A stretch of 64,000 nucleotides of DNA from Paraburkholderia kururiensis (GCF_034424375.1 NZ_CP139965.1:6613281-6677280), one strand, 5' to 3'; positions 41,633-51,239 are shown, numbered from the stretch's first letter. The notes: a model not told the origin generated them from the sequence alone. Translations and numbers: made by a program.

Positions 41633-44314
41633 TTACTCCACCGTGTATTCGAATTCGCCCGACTCGTGCGCATGCACAGCAATCTTCGCGATCGGTTCGC
41701 CGTCCGCGATGCGCTCCAGCACGTGCTGCGCGATCTCGGGCAAGAGCGTGCCGTTCAGGATGTGGTCCACGTTGCGCGCGCCCGAATCCACTTCGGTACA
41801 CCGCGCGAGCACGGCGTCGACGAGCGACTCGTCCCATTCGAACGCCGCATGATGATTCGCTTCGACACGGCGGCGAATGCGTTCGAGCTTCAGTTCGATG
41901 ATCTGCGCGAGCACGTCGTCGGAAATCGGGTAGTACGGCACCACCTTCATGCGGCCGAGGAACGCGGGCTTGAACGCCTTGTACAGCTGCGGGCGCAGCA
42001 GTTCGGCCAGTTCGTCGGCATCCGGCAACTCCCCTTCGCCCTTGTTGAGGCAGTGCTGCATCACCGTGGTGGACCCCACGTTCGACGTCAGAATGATGAG
42101 CGTGTTGCGAAAGTCGATCTCGCGTCCTTCGGCGTCGTCCATCATGCCCTTGTCGAAAACCTGGAAGAACATCTCGAGCACGTCGGGATGCGCCTTTTCC
42201 ACTTCGTCGAGCAGCACGACCGAGTACGGATTGCGCCGCACCGCTTCGGTCAGCACGCCACCCTCGCCGTAGCCGACATAACCCGGCGGCGAGCCCTTGA
42301 GTCCCGAGACGCTGTGCGCTTCCTGATACTCGCTCATGTTGATCGTGACCATCTTGCGCTCGCCGCCGTACAGCACGTCTGCCAGCGCGAGCGCCGTTTC
42401 GGTTTTACCCACGCCCGAGGGCCCGACGAACATGAAGACGCCGCGCGGCTTGTTCGGATCTTCGAGCCCTGCGCTCGCGGTTCGCACGCGCTGCGCGATG
42501 GCCTCGAGCGCGTGGTCCTGGCCGATCACGCGAGCAGCCAGTAGCGGCTGAAGATTCATCACCGTGCCGATTTCGTCCTTCACCATGCGGCCCAGTGGAA
42601 TGCCGGTCCACGACGCGACGATTTCCGCGACCACGTGGCCGTCCACCTGCAAGGGCACCATGGGTTGCTCGCCCTGCAACGCATGCAGACGCGCGACGCG
42701 TTGCGTGAGCGTTTCGCGCGCCTGGTGCAGTTCGTCGGATTGCGCGGCATCGGCCGCGCGCTCGCGCAGCGTATCGATCTGGCTGCGCAGTGCTGCAATC
42801 TCCGCCACGAGTTCGCGCTCCTGCGCGTAGCGCGCTTCGTCGGCGGTCACGGCTTCCATGTCCGCTGCGAGTTGCGCGCGCAGCGTAGCGAGCCGTTCCG
42901 CGCGCTGCGGGTCTTCGGCTGCATCGCCAGCCGCCTCGCGTTCGAGCGCCGCGATTTCCGTCTGCGTGCGTTCGATGCGTTTTCTCGCGTCGTCGATCGC
43001 GCCCGGCGTGGCGCTCTGTGCAAGCGCGACACGCGCGCACGCGGTGTCGAGCACGCTGATCGCCTTGTCGGGCAGTTGCCGTCCGCTGATGTAGCGATGC
43101 GAGAGGCGCACGGCCTCCGTAATGGCGTCATCGAGAATGCGCACGTTGAAGTGGCGTTCCATCAAACCGGCCATGGCGCGCAGCATGGCAGCGGCCAGCG
43201 TTTCGTCCGGCTCTTCGACCTTCACTACCTGGAAGCGCCGTGCGAGCGCCGCGTCTTTTTCGAAGTACTTCTTGTATTCGCTCCACGTCGTGGCCGCGAT
43301 GGTGCGCAATTCACCACGCGCGAGCGCAGGCTTGAGCAGGTTCGCGGCATCGTTCTGGCCCGCCTGGCCACCCGCGCCGATGATCGTATGCGCCTCGTCG
43401 ATGAACAGGATGATCGGGTGCGGACTCTTCCTCACTTCGTCGATCACGTTCTTCAGGCGGTTTTCGAACTCGCCCTTCACGCTGGCGCCGGCCTGCAACA
43501 ACCCCATGTCGAGCACATGAAGCGCCACGCCCGCGAGCGCGGCGGGCACGTCGCCGGCCGCGATACGCAGCGCGAGACCTTCCACCACCGCGGTTTTTCC
43601 CACGCCTGCTTCGCCCGTGAGGATAGGGTTGTTCTGACGGCGGCGCATCAGGATATCGATCGCCTGGCGGATCTCGCGTTCGCGGCCCACCACGGGGTCG
43701 ATCTTGCCTTCGCGGGCGCGCTCGGTGAGGTTGGTCGTGTAGGTGTCGAGCGCGGGGGTTCGCGACGGGCCGCCGGTGGTCGTCTGGCGCTGTGGCGTGT
43801 CCTCGGTGGGATCGGCTCCGGTCGTGGTTGCTCGTTCCACTTCGATCGAGCCTTCCGTGATGTCATCGAAGCGGTGCTTGAGATCGGTCACGCGCACGTC
43901 GGCAAAACGCGGCGACATGCGCTGCGCGAATTGCGCGAGATCCGGCGCGCTCAACAACGCGAGCAGCAGATGCCCCGAGCGGATTCGTCCGATCTGCGAA
44001 TCCAGCGATGCAATGAGCCACGCCTGTTCGAACAGTTCGATGAGATGCACCGAAAACACCGGCGTTCTGGTGTTGCCTGTCTTCAACCGTTCGAGTTCGC
44101 CTTCGAGGTCGGCGCGCAGCGCGTGCACGTCCACAGCGCTTCCCCTCAGCACGATGGACGCATCGCTCGCGGGTTCGTCCAGCAACGCGAGGAACAGATG
44201 TTCGAGGTCCACCTCGTAGTGACCGCGCGCGAGACACAGGCTCGCCGCGCGCTCCGTGACCTGGCGGCACGTCGTGTTGAGTTTCGTAATGAGAGTCTTC
44301 AGGGGCGTGCTCAT
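41633..44314 (-). CDS. tssH: Type VI secretion ATPase TssH (ClpV)
   Basis: An 893-residue AAA+ unfoldase. N-terminal Clp-N domain (about 1-150), AAA-1 with GEAGVGKT (234-241) and LFIDEAH, a coiled-coil middle domain (about 400-530), AAA-2 with GPSGVGKT and LLDEVEKAHPDV, and a C-terminal ClpB_D2-small domain. It disassembles contracted TssB-TssC sheaths for reuse. The distinctive KDEIGTVMNLQPLL junction and lack of a ClpP-binding loop fit ClpV. It is between tssG and tssA on the minus strand. Confidence 0.97.
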   Translation of the reverse strand: MSTPLKTLITKLNTTCRQVTERAASLCLARGHYEVDLEHLFLALLDEPASDASIVLRGSAVDVHALRADLEGELERLKTGNTRTPVFSVHLIELFEQAWLIASLDSQIGRIRSGHLLLALLSAPDLAQFAQRMSPRFADVRVTDLKHRFDDITEGSIEVERATTTGADPTEDTPQRQTTTGGPSRTPALDTYTTNLTERAREGKIDPVVGREREIRQAIDILMRRRQNNPILTGEAGVGKTAVVEGLALRIAAGDVPAALAGVALHVLDMGLLQAGASVKGEFENRLKNVIDEVRKSPHPIILFIDEAHTIIGAGGQAGQNDAANLLKPALARGELRTIAATTWSEYKKYFEKDAALARRFQVVKVEEPDETLAAAMLRAMAGLMERHFNVRILDDAITEAVRLSHRYISGRQLPDKAISVLDTACARVALAQSATPGAIDDARKRIERTQTEIAALEREAAGDAAEDPQRAERLATLRAQLAADMEAVTADEARYAQERELVAEIAALRSQIDTLRERAADAAQSDELHQARETLTQRVARLHALQGEQPMVPLQVDGHVVAEIVASWTGIPLGRMVKDEIGTVMNLQPLLAARVIGQDHALEAIAQRVRTASAGLEDPNKPRGVFMFVGPSGVGKTETALALADVLYGGERKMVTINMSEYQEAHSVSGLKGSPPGYVGYGEGGVLTEAVRRNPYSVVLLDEVEKAHPDVLEMFFQVFDKGMMDDAEGREIDFRNTLIILTSNVGSTTVMQHCLNKGEGELPDADELAELLRPQLYKAFKPAFLGRMKVVPYYPISDDVLAQIIELKLERIRRRVEANHHAAFEWDESLVDAVLARCTEVDSGARNVDHILNGTLLPEIAQHVLERIADGEPIAKIAVHAHESGEFEYTVE

Positions 44315-44362
44315 CGGGTGCGTCCGGTTCTCGTATGGTTCAGTGCTTCTTTGAGGCCTTCG

Positions 44363-45454
44363 TCAGTGAATGACGTGCAATTCGTAACGCGCATCCGCGC
44401 GATCGCGGTCCGCTGCATGCGTACAGAGGAACGCGTCCCAGCCAAGGCGCGCGCCGCCGCCCAGTTGACTCGGGCCTACTTCAGAACGCCGCAGCACGAG
44501 CGACACTTCGTACTCCAGCGTGACGCCCGCCAGCAGCGTCAGCATGCGTTCGAGCGCGATGGCGCAATCGAAGCCGGGCAGGAACGACTCGTAATCGGCT
44601 TTCGAAAGCGGTCCGATAACGAGCCGTGCGCGCATGTCGCGCTGCCAGACGCGCTCGCCCGCCAGCGCGGACGCCCCGAGCGTCGCATTGATCTGGCCCA
44701 GCACCGTAAGCTGATCGCGCGGCACGTCGTACCACTTGCCGACGAACTGGTCCACGCGCACGGGCACCTTGAAGTAATCGGACAGCGTGCGCTGCAGATA
44801 CGCCGCCGAAACGGGACGGTGCCGCGCCGGCAACGCGTAGCCCGCAATCGCTTCGTCGAACAGCGCGCCCTTGCCCGTTTGCAGGCTCTCGCGCGAGCCA
44901 CCATCGGCCACGCCCGCGAGCGCCAGCAGCAAAGGCAGGTAGCGTTCGTCGCGATCGAGTTCGTAGTGGAACGGCAGGCGGTACTTCTTCCAGGCCGCGT
45001 AGAAGAGCGCCGTCGCGCGATTGCCGAACACGTCGAAGAATTCGCGCGCCGCACGGTCGCGCTTCAACTGCTCGCGCGAAACGATCTGTTCCGTGTAATG
45101 CAGCGGCAACGCACCCTGCCCGCCTAACAAGCCGAAAAACGACGGCGTGATTTCGACGCGGGACAGTCCACCGTTGGCGAGCGCGGCCGTGCGTTGCGCC
45201 TTGTTTTTCAGCGCATCGCCGCTGTGGTCATAGGGCTGGGCGTGCTCGATCTCGCTGGGCGGAAACGCAAGCGACAGCGTGCTGCGAAAACCGATGTGCT
45301 TCGCCAGCACGTCGCCGGTGCGCGCGGCTACGGGCGCATCGTCCGAAAACCAGCGCTCCAGCATGCGCACGGCCTGGAAAAATTCGAACGCGTGCGGCTC
45401 GTCGAGCAGACGCTCGATTACACCAGGATCGACTCGCCGCTGCGCGGTTTGCAT
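44363..45454 (-). CDS. tssG: Type VI secretion baseplate protein TssG
   Basis: A 363-residue baseplate wedge component. Family elements: LLDEPHAFEFFQAVRMLERW near the N-terminus, PSFFGLLGGQGALPLHYTE, and DQFVGKWYDVPRDQLTVLG-like sequence. The start at 45454 follows GGAG and overlaps the tssF end by 37 nt. With TssE, TssF and TssK it builds the baseplate on which the Hcp tube and sheath polymerise. Confidence 0.95.
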   Translation of the reverse strand: MQTAQRRVDPGVIERLLDEPHAFEFFQAVRMLERWFSDDAPVAARTGDVLAKHIGFRSTLSLAFPPSEIEHAQPYDHSGDALKNKAQRTAALANGGLSRVEITPSFFGLLGGQGALPLHYTEQIVSREQLKRDRAAREFFDVFGNRATALFYAAWKKYRLPFHYELDRDERYLPLLLALAGVADGGSRESLQTGKGALFDEAIAGYALPARHRPVSAAYLQRTLSDYFKVPVRVDQFVGKWYDVPRDQLTVLGQINATLGASALAGERVWQRDMRARLVIGPLSKADYESFLPGFDCAIALERMLTLLAGVTLEYEVSLVLRRSEVGPSQLGGGARLGWDAFLCTHAADRDRADARYELHVIH

Positions 45455-47259
45455 CGCAGAATCTCCTCGCCCGTGCGCTTCGACACGACGATCAGTTGCA
45501 CAAAGCTGTTCAGATGCACGTAGAGCCCGAAGAACGTATCCAGCAGGCGCACGAACGTGGCCACGCTCGTGCCGACGAAATGCTCCTCGTCCAGCGTGAG
45601 GCGTATTTCCACGCCACGCACGAACGTCGCGAAGGGCTTGCCGGGCAACCATTGCACGGCAGCACGTTGCTCGATGCCGACAATGCCCTCGATATGGCGC
45701 GACGACACCGCCGAGCGCCGCAGATCGTAGAGCACGAGCATCTCTTTCAATGCGGCGAGACCGCTGTTTGCCAGCGACACGTGACTCAACGCGAGATGCG
45801 AAACGAGGCGCCAATGCGCGCCGCGTCCGCGTTCGAAGCGCGCCGTGGGCGTGGGCCGACGCAGCATGACGATGCTGCTGCCCGCGGGCGCGCCGCCTTC
45901 CACGAACAGGTCCCCACCTTCCAGACCGACGGCAAGCCGCGACGGCAGATCGCGATTGGTGCAGGTGAGATCGACGCTCAGCGTATCGGTTTGCGGCGCC
46001 GAAGGTTCGAGGTCGATGTCGACAATCGAAATCTCGGTCTCGTAGCCCGGGCTGTTCTCCGCCACCCAGGCATTGCGCCGCGCGAACCAGTAATGCCCGG
46101 CCTTTTCCGTCTCGCCGTGGTGCAGCGAATAGAACGGCCTGAACTCGATCACCTTCTCTTCATGCGCCCGCTGACGTACGAGGTGAACGGAGTCGATGGA
46201 ATAGATTTCGTAGGCGAATGCGTTGCGTCCTTCCGCGATCACCGGGTAGGACACCGCCTGGTGGCTCACGCGAATGGGCTCGCCGCGCTGCCTGAACAGG
46301 TTCACGACCGGCGTGCAGAAGAGCCGCAAGTGGCTTGTCGAGAGCGTCTCCAGCAGGCGCGCCATATGCGAGTCGCCGCGCACGTCCTTCAGTACGACGT
46401 GCAGCGTGAGGCTGCGGCACGGCCCTGCGGCACGCGTCATGGCGCCAAGATCGAAATCGACGAAATCGAATTTCTCGGGAAAGCCGAAGTATTCGGTGAG
46501 CAAGCGATAAGCAGGATGCGAGCGTGCCGGATAGTCGATCAGGCCGTCGGCCTCGTCGAAACCCGCCTGCGTGACGGGCGTGGCGCACATTTCCTTCCAG
46601 CGTCCGCACCGGTCCGGCTCCACGTACGTGGCGAGTGCGTTGACGAAGAGACAATCGGCCAGTGCGGCGATGAACGACTGCTCGCCGTGCAGGTGTGCTC
46701 GCACGTGAGGCACTTTCAGTGCAGCGAGATCGAGCTGAGGCGAAGTCGAGGCGAACGTAATGGACACGATGCCGGTTGCATTCGCAGGCAACACGGTAGC
46801 GCCCGGCGCCATCGCGAGCGGCAGATACTTCGCATCACTGATGGCTAGCGGCGCCAGCGTGACGTCGTAGGCCGTGCGAAAACGGCACTCCACGCCGCGA
46901 ATGGAGCGGCTGCGCAACTCCGTGCCGCGCGGCACGGTCTGCGGCTCGGTCAGCTGACTCACCGCCGCCGACATGCCGAACTGCGCGATCGAGCACGAGG
47001 GAAACGGCCGCAGATAGTGTGGGTACAGCACCTCGAGCAACGCTTCCGTAAACTGGGGGTAGTCGTCGTCGAGCTTCTTGTTGATACGCGCACCGAGCAA
47101 CGCGAACGACTCGATCATGCGTTCGACGTGCGGGTCTTCGCAATGCTCGCTCGTCATGGCGAGGCGCGCGGCGATCTTCGGATAGCGCTCGGCGAAGTCG
47201 CGCGAATAGCGACGCAGGAACGACAGTTCGCGCTCGTAATACGGCAGCAGTTCTTCCAT
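45418..47259 (-). CDS. tssF: Type VI secretion baseplate protein TssF
   Basis: A 613-residue baseplate protein starting with MEELLPYYERELSFLRR, the family hallmark; an upstream frame extension was rejected for this reason. Further conserved elements are RIAARLAMTSEHCEDPHVER-like sequence around residues 29-50, YPQFTEALLEVLYPHYLRP, and PRGTELRSR. It forms the wedge with TssG and its 3' end overlaps tssG. Confidence 0.95.
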   Translation of the reverse strand: MEELLPYYERELSFLRRYSRDFAERYPKIAARLAMTSEHCEDPHVERMIESFALLGARINKKLDDDYPQFTEALLEVLYPHYLRPFPSCSIAQFGMSAAVSQLTEPQTVPRGTELRSRSIRGVECRFRTAYDVTLAPLAISDAKYLPLAMAPGATVLPANATGIVSITFASTSPQLDLAALKVPHVRAHLHGEQSFIAALADCLFVNALATYVEPDRCGRWKEMCATPVTQAGFDEADGLIDYPARSHPAYRLLTEYFGFPEKFDFVDFDLGAMTRAAGPCRSLTLHVVLKDVRGDSHMARLLETLSTSHLRLFCTPVVNLFRQRGEPIRVSHQAVSYPVIAEGRNAFAYEIYSIDSVHLVRQRAHEEKVIEFRPFYSLHHGETEKAGHYWFARRNAWVAENSPGYETEISIVDIDLEPSAPQTDTLSVDLTCTNRDLPSRLAVGLEGGDLFVEGGAPAGSSIVMLRRPTPTARFERGRGAHWRLVSHLALSHVSLANSGLAALKEMLVLYDLRRSAVSSRHIEGIVGIEQRAAVQWLPGKPFATFVRGVEIRLTLDEEHFVGTSVATFVRLLDTFFGLYVHLNSFVQLIVVSKRTGEEILRCKPRSGESILV

Positions 47260-47331
47260 CAATCTATCCCCGAACCCCTCTCGTGCTGCCGCAACCGCCG
47301 CCGTGGCGCGCACGGCGGCGGACAAGATGCA

Positions 47332-47811
47332 TCAGGCTCTCGCGCGTGCGCGCGAGACCGAGTATTGAAGCGTGGCCGGCTGTAGCATCGCATCGAAACT
47401 CACCGGCTCTTCTGCCGCCGAAACCACGAGCAGCGCCTGAATCGCAAAACACAACGCATTCGTGGATTGCCCGTTGAGTTCCAGCGTGACGGCGATCTGC
47501 CGTAGCCGCGGCTCGTGACGCTCGATGGCCTGTTGGATCGACTTGCAGATGAAGGTGCGGTCGTAATGACTCGCGAGACTCAAGCCCGCGAAATCGTTCA
47601 GGCCGTAGGTCAACACCGAACGCGAGCATTCCGGTAGCGACGTGAGTTCTTCCTCGGTCAACGCGATGCGCGTGTTCAGGATCGCTTCCACGTCGCGCGC
47701 GACCGCGCCTTTCAGCTCGTCCAGCGACAATTGCCGCATCGCGGCAGGCGCCGGCAGATGCGGTTCGTCATCGAACAGCTTGTCGAGAAAGCTGGGTTCG
47801 AAGCGCTTCAT
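47332..47811 (-). CDS. tssE: Type VI secretion baseplate protein TssE (gp25-like)
   Basis: A 159-residue lysozyme-like/gp25 family protein. It shows the N-terminal SFLDKLFDDEPH and the conserved TYGLNDFAGLSLASHYDR and IERHEPRLRQIAVTLE blocks around the EPR motif that contacts the sheath initiator region. It lies 69 nt downstream of hcp, after a hairpin. Confidence 0.95.
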   Translation of the reverse strand: MKRFEPSFLDKLFDDEPHLPAPAAMRQLSLDELKGAVARDVEAILNTRIALTEEELTSLPECSRSVLTYGLNDFAGLSLASHYDRTFICKSIQQAIERHEPRLRQIAVTLELNGQSTNALCFAIQALLVVSAAEEPVSFDAMLQPATLQYSVSRARARA

Positions 47812-47839
47812 CAGGCAGTCGTCAGCTCAACGGCAGCAA

Positions 47840-47871
47840 GGTGGCGCGCCCGTTACCGAATGCGCGCCGCC
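47840..47871 (-). promoter_or_regulatory. Hairpin between hcp and tssE
   Basis: Ten-base arms GGTGGCGCGC (47840-47849) and GCGCGCCGCC (47862-47871) pair with one G-T wobble around a 12-nt loop, immediately downstream of hcp. No T-run follows. It may stabilise the hcp 3' end or partly stop transcription before tssE. Confidence 0.45.
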
Positions 47872-47880
47872 TCGCCGCGA

Positions 47881-48384
47881 TCAGACCGCGTAGGTCTTGT
47901 CGTTCTTCGTGAGACTCCAGGCACCCTGCGCGTTGCCGCCCTGGTTGCCGCCGATCTTCTGCTGCGTGTACTTCCACTGCACAGCGGCGTACTTGAGCGA
48001 GAAGTCCTCCGTGGGCAGGCCTTCGCCCACCACGCTCGGCGTGATGCTCGAAATGATCACGTACTTGAGCTTGATTTCAAGGTACTTGATGCGGTTGCCT
48101 TCGCCGTCGGAGCGCATGAAGTCGATGGTGACTTCGTCGAACGTCGTGCCGCCCGACGCGTGCTGGTACAGCAGCGGGCTCACCACGTCGATGTCTTTCG
48201 TGAAGCGCATGTCGGAGTGCTCGCAGCGCTCCGCCGTATGGCCGCCTGCCGTCGATGCCGTTGCCGAACGCGGCTGCAGGATCGAATGGTTCCACGAATC
48301 GATTTCGATCCAGCCGGTGTGATCCTTATCGGCCGATTCGCCCTTGATCGCAGGATTGCCGAATTTTAAATAGATGTCCTTCAT
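47881..48384 (-). CDS. hcp: Hcp, type VI secretion inner-tube protein (TssD)
   Basis: A 167-residue Hcp-fold protein. Recognisable features: an N-terminal beta strand MKDIYLKFGNPAIKGES, the DHTGWIEIDSWNHSI strand, HASGGTTFDEVTIDF and the C-terminal VQWKYTQQK. It forms stacked hexameric rings that are propelled out with the spike. The start at 48384 gives the standard length and has GGGGAG upstream. The gene is flanked by hairpins on both sides in the middle of the tss operon. Confidence 0.97.
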   Translation of the reverse strand: MKDIYLKFGNPAIKGESADKDHTGWIEIDSWNHSILQPRSATASTAGGHTAERCEHSDMRFTKDIDVVSPLLYQHASGGTTFDEVTIDFMRSDGEGNRIKYLEIKLKYVIISSITPSVVGEGLPTEDFSLKYAAVQWKYTQQKIGGNQGGNAQGAWSLTKNDKTYAV

Positions 48385-48422
48385 AACTCATCGACTCCCC
48401 AAAGAGGTGGTTTTGACAGACG

Positions 48423-48444
48423 GCCCGGGCGGCCCCGCCCGGGC
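48423..48444 (-). promoter_or_regulatory. GC hairpin between tssC and hcp
   Basis: Arms GCCCGGGCG (48423-48431) and CGCCCGGGC (48436-48444) with a 4-nt loop form a very stable hairpin in the 74-nt tssC-hcp spacer, 39 nt before the hcp start. No T-run, so it is more likely an attenuating or mRNA-processing/stabilising element than a terminator. Confidence 0.5.
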
Positions 48445-48458
48445 GATGGCCTTCGGTT

Positions 48459-49952
48459 TCAGGAATTGGCCGGTTTCGGCAAGTCCGCGACGAGCCGCAG
48501 CGAAATGGACAGCTCGTCCAGCTGGAAATGGGGACGCAGGAACGCCACCGAGCGATACGAGCCAGGCTTGCCCGGAATCTCCGAGACCTGAATGGACGCT
48601 TCGCGCAGCGGGAATTGCGCCTTCTGTTCCTGGGTGGCGTTGTCGTCGAGCAGCACGTACTGGGAAATCCAGCGGTTCAGGAAGACCTCGACGTTCTGGG
48701 CCGATGCGAAACTGCCGATCTTGTCGCGCATCATCGCCTTGAGATAGTGCGCCACACGCGAGACCGAGAAGATGTACTGAAGCTGCGCGGAGAGCACGGC
48801 GTTCGCATTCGCGCTATCCGTGCTGTACTTGCGCGGCTTCTGCACCGACTGCGCGGCAAAGAACGCGGCGTAGTCCGAGTTCTTGCAGTGCACGAGCGGA
48901 ATAAAGCCGAGGTCGCTCAGTTCCTTCTCGCGGCGATCGGTAATCGCAATTTCGGTGGGGCACTTCAGCGCAATTTCGCCGTCGTCGGTCTTGAAGGTGT
49001 GCGTGGGCAGGTCTTCCACGAGGCCGCCACCCTCCACGCCGCGAATCGCGGCGCACCAGCCGAAGTCGTCGAAGGCGGCGGTCAGGCGGGCAGCGAAGGC
49101 CCAGGCTGCGTTGCACCAAAGGTACTTGCTGTGGTCGGTGCCGTCCACGTCTTCGACGAAGTTGAAGCCTTCCGCCGTGGCACCGTCTTTGGGATTGAAA
49201 GGCAAGCGGCCGAGAAAGCGCGGCAGCGTGAGGCCGACGTAGCGCGAATCTTCGGAGTCGCGAAACGACTTCCACTTCGCGTATTCGACGGTGTCGAACA
49301 CCTTGCCGAGATCGCGCGGCTTGCCCAGATCGGCGAACGATTCGAGACCCAGCAGTTCGGGCGAGGCCGAGGCAACGAACGGCGCGTGCGCCGCCGCTGC
49401 CACGTGCGCCATCTGCTCGATGAAATAGACGTCCTCGGGCTGGCGCGTAATTTCGAAGTCGCCGATCAGCGTGCCGAACGGCGCGCCGCCGAATGTGCCG
49501 AACTCTTCTTCATAGACCTTCTTGAAGAGCGCGCTCTGATCGAACTCGATAGCCGTCTTGAAGTCGCGCACGAGGTCGCGCTTGGTCGCGTTGAGCGCCT
49601 TGATCTTGATGGTGGAGCCGGTATTGCTTTCCTTGCACAGATAGTGGAGCCCACGCCACGTGCTTTCGAGGCGCTGAAACTCCGGCGCGTGCATGACCGC
49701 GCTCAATTGCGCGGAGATGAGCCTGTCCAGTTCGGCCACGCGGGCATCGATGGTGGCCGAGAGGTTGTCGGACACGATGACCGTGCCGTCGAGCACCTGG
49801 TGCACGAGTTCGCCGATCAGATCCTTCGCACGCGCATGCTCGGATTCGGACTTCGCGACCTTGCTCTTCTCGACGATCTCGTCGAGCAGCGACGGTGCGG
49901 CATCCGCGTCATCCACGTTCCTGAGTTGCGCTGCTGCCGTTTGCTGGTTCAT
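48459..49952 (-). CDS. tssC: Type VI secretion sheath large subunit TssC (VipB)
   Basis: A 497-residue sheath protein. Conserved blocks: EFQRLESTWRGLHYLC, YEEEFGTFGGAPFGTLIGDFEI, LPRFLGRLPF, NAAWAFAARLTAAF and the C-terminal WISQYVLLDDNATQEQKAQFPLREA. The start at 49952 is chosen over an upstream GTG-type frame extension. It lies 30 nt after tssB; TssB and TssC form the contractile sheath. Confidence 0.97.
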   Translation of the reverse strand: MNQQTAAAQLRNVDDADAAPSLLDEIVEKSKVAKSESEHARAKDLIGELVHQVLDGTVIVSDNLSATIDARVAELDRLISAQLSAVMHAPEFQRLESTWRGLHYLCKESNTGSTIKIKALNATKRDLVRDFKTAIEFDQSALFKKVYEEEFGTFGGAPFGTLIGDFEITRQPEDVYFIEQMAHVAAAAHAPFVASASPELLGLESFADLGKPRDLGKVFDTVEYAKWKSFRDSEDSRYVGLTLPRFLGRLPFNPKDGATAEGFNFVEDVDGTDHSKYLWCNAAWAFAARLTAAFDDFGWCAAIRGVEGGGLVEDLPTHTFKTDDGEIALKCPTEIAITDRREKELSDLGFIPLVHCKNSDYAAFFAAQSVQKPRKYSTDSANANAVLSAQLQYIFSVSRVAHYLKAMMRDKIGSFASAQNVEVFLNRWISQYVLLDDNATQEQKAQFPLREASIQVSEIPGKPGSYRSVAFLRPHFQLDELSISLRLVADLPKPANS

Positions 49953-49982
49953 CTCATACCCCTCACACACCCCGTACTGCGT

Positions 49983-50522
49983 TTATTCGTCTTTGGCTTC
50001 GCCGTCTTTCAGCTCACCCGCTGCCGCACCGCTGCCTCGCGCGAGTGCCTGGAGCTGCTGCGTATTACTCAGTACCTCGGCGAGCAGGTCTTCCAGCTTG
50101 TCGTTGCCGGCAAGCTTGTTGCGCAGGTCGGCCAGCTTCTGACGCGCTTCGAGCAGGCGCCGCAGCGGCTCGATTTGCGAGACGACCTCGTCCGGGTTGA
50201 AGTCGGCAATAGAGCGGAAACGCAGGTCTACGGCGAACTTCCCGCCTGCGTCCGAAAGGCGGTTTTCCACCTGATACGCGGCGCGCGGTTCGATGCCGCG
50301 CATCACGTCGTCGAAATTGTCCCGGTCGATGTTGACGAACTTGCGATCGCGCAGCTTCGGCTGCTCGACTTCGGACTGACCGGCGAGGTCGCCGACCACG
50401 CCCACCACGAACGGCAATTCCTTGATTTCGATAGCGTCGCCCCGCTCCACTTCATAGGTGAGCTGCACGCGGGGCGGCCGCACCTTTTGCAAGCGCTTCT
50501 GAATGCTTTCCTTCTTCGCCAT
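49983..50522 (-). CDS. tssB: Type VI secretion sheath small subunit TssB (VipA)
   Basis: A 179-residue protein with the family opening SIQKRLQKVRPPRVQLTYEVE and the ELPFVVGVVGDLAG, RKFVNIDRDNFDDVM and FNPDEVV elements. It polymerises with TssC into the sheath; its C-terminal helix binds ClpV. The acidic tail ends in GEAKDE. Directly upstream of tssC and 42 nt downstream of the TPR lipoprotein gene. Confidence 0.97.
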   Translation of the reverse strand: MAKKESIQKRLQKVRPPRVQLTYEVERGDAIEIKELPFVVGVVGDLAGQSEVEQPKLRDRKFVNIDRDNFDDVMRGIEPRAAYQVENRLSDAGGKFAVDLRFRSIADFNPDEVVSQIEPLRRLLEARQKLADLRNKLAGNDKLEDLLAEVLSNTQQLQALARGSGAAAGELKDGEAKDE

Positions 50523-50564
50523 GAACGGCTCCCAGGTGCAGACGAACAGTCGTTTGAGTGTGAA

Positions 50565-51239
50565 TCAGCGCAGCGCGCTGAACGGGTCCGACGCGCCGCC
50601 GCTCTGCGCCGCCTTTGCGGGCGCGGGCGCCGCCGGTGCGGCAGGCGTAGCCACCGCTGCATCGGGAGTGGCGCTGCCCGTTGCGCTTGCCGTCACCGCC
50701 TGCTTCTCCTTCGCCACGCGGCGCACGATGCGGCGCTTCTTCGGTGCGGGCTTTTCCGCCTGCTGCTCGGGCGGGAACAACGACTCTTCGCCCAGCGTAT
50801 CGCGCAACTGTTTGGCAAGAACCTGGGCGTCCGATTTCGCATCGCCGGCAAGCGAGGCGTCCTGCCTCAATTCGCCAAGCGACTGCGTCGCCACGCGCAG
50901 ACCGGCCACTGCAAGCACGCTCTTCGCCTGGCGGTCCGTCTGGTCGCGCTGCAGGGCTTCCTGCGCAGCGACGATAGCCTGACCGTAGTGACCTTGGGAG
51001 AACTGGATCTGCGCGATGCGCGACCACGGTTCCTCGCGCGTCGGGTCGCTCTTGGCGAGTTGCTGATACAGCGCGATGGCACGATCCTGATCGCCGCCCT
51101 TCGACACCGTATCCGCGTCCGCCAGCGCCTTGTCGAAAGCCTGCGGCGTAGTCGCCACGTTGTTTTGCGTCGCGCATCCGGCGACGAGTCCGCACGCCAA
51201 CACCACCCCAGATAGTTTCGTGTGAAGCCGCTGTTTCAT
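50565..51239 (-). CDS. TPR-containing lipoprotein heading the tss operon
   Basis: A 224-residue protein with lipobox LVAGC (Cys22). TPR-like helices follow at about 50-130 (DQDRAIALYQQLAKSDPTREEPW; IAQIQFSQGHYGQAIVAAQEAL), then a basic segment KKRRIVRRVAKEK and an Ala/Pro-rich tail. It is first in the leftward operon, before tssB, so probably a type VI accessory outer-membrane lipoprotein. Burkholderia clusters contain comparable genes of unclear role. Start taken as ATG 51239; an in-frame GTG at 51248 is possible. Confidence 0.82.
   Translation of the reverse strand: MKQRLHTKLSGVVLACGLVAGCATQNNVATTPQAFDKALADADTVSKGGDQDRAIALYQQLAKSDPTREEPWSRIAQIQFSQGHYGQAIVAAQEALQRDQTDRQAKSVLAVAGLRVATQSLGELRQDASLAGDAKSDAQVLAKQLRDTLGEESLFPPEQQAEKPAPKKRRIVRRVAKEKQAVTASATGSATPDAAVATPAAPAAPAPAKAAQSGGASDPFSALR

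Noticed and set aside
48528..51215. An 895-codon plus-strand frame across tssC, tssB and the lipoprotein
   Set aside because: It crosses three genuine minus-strand genes and their spacers and shows no family resemblance.
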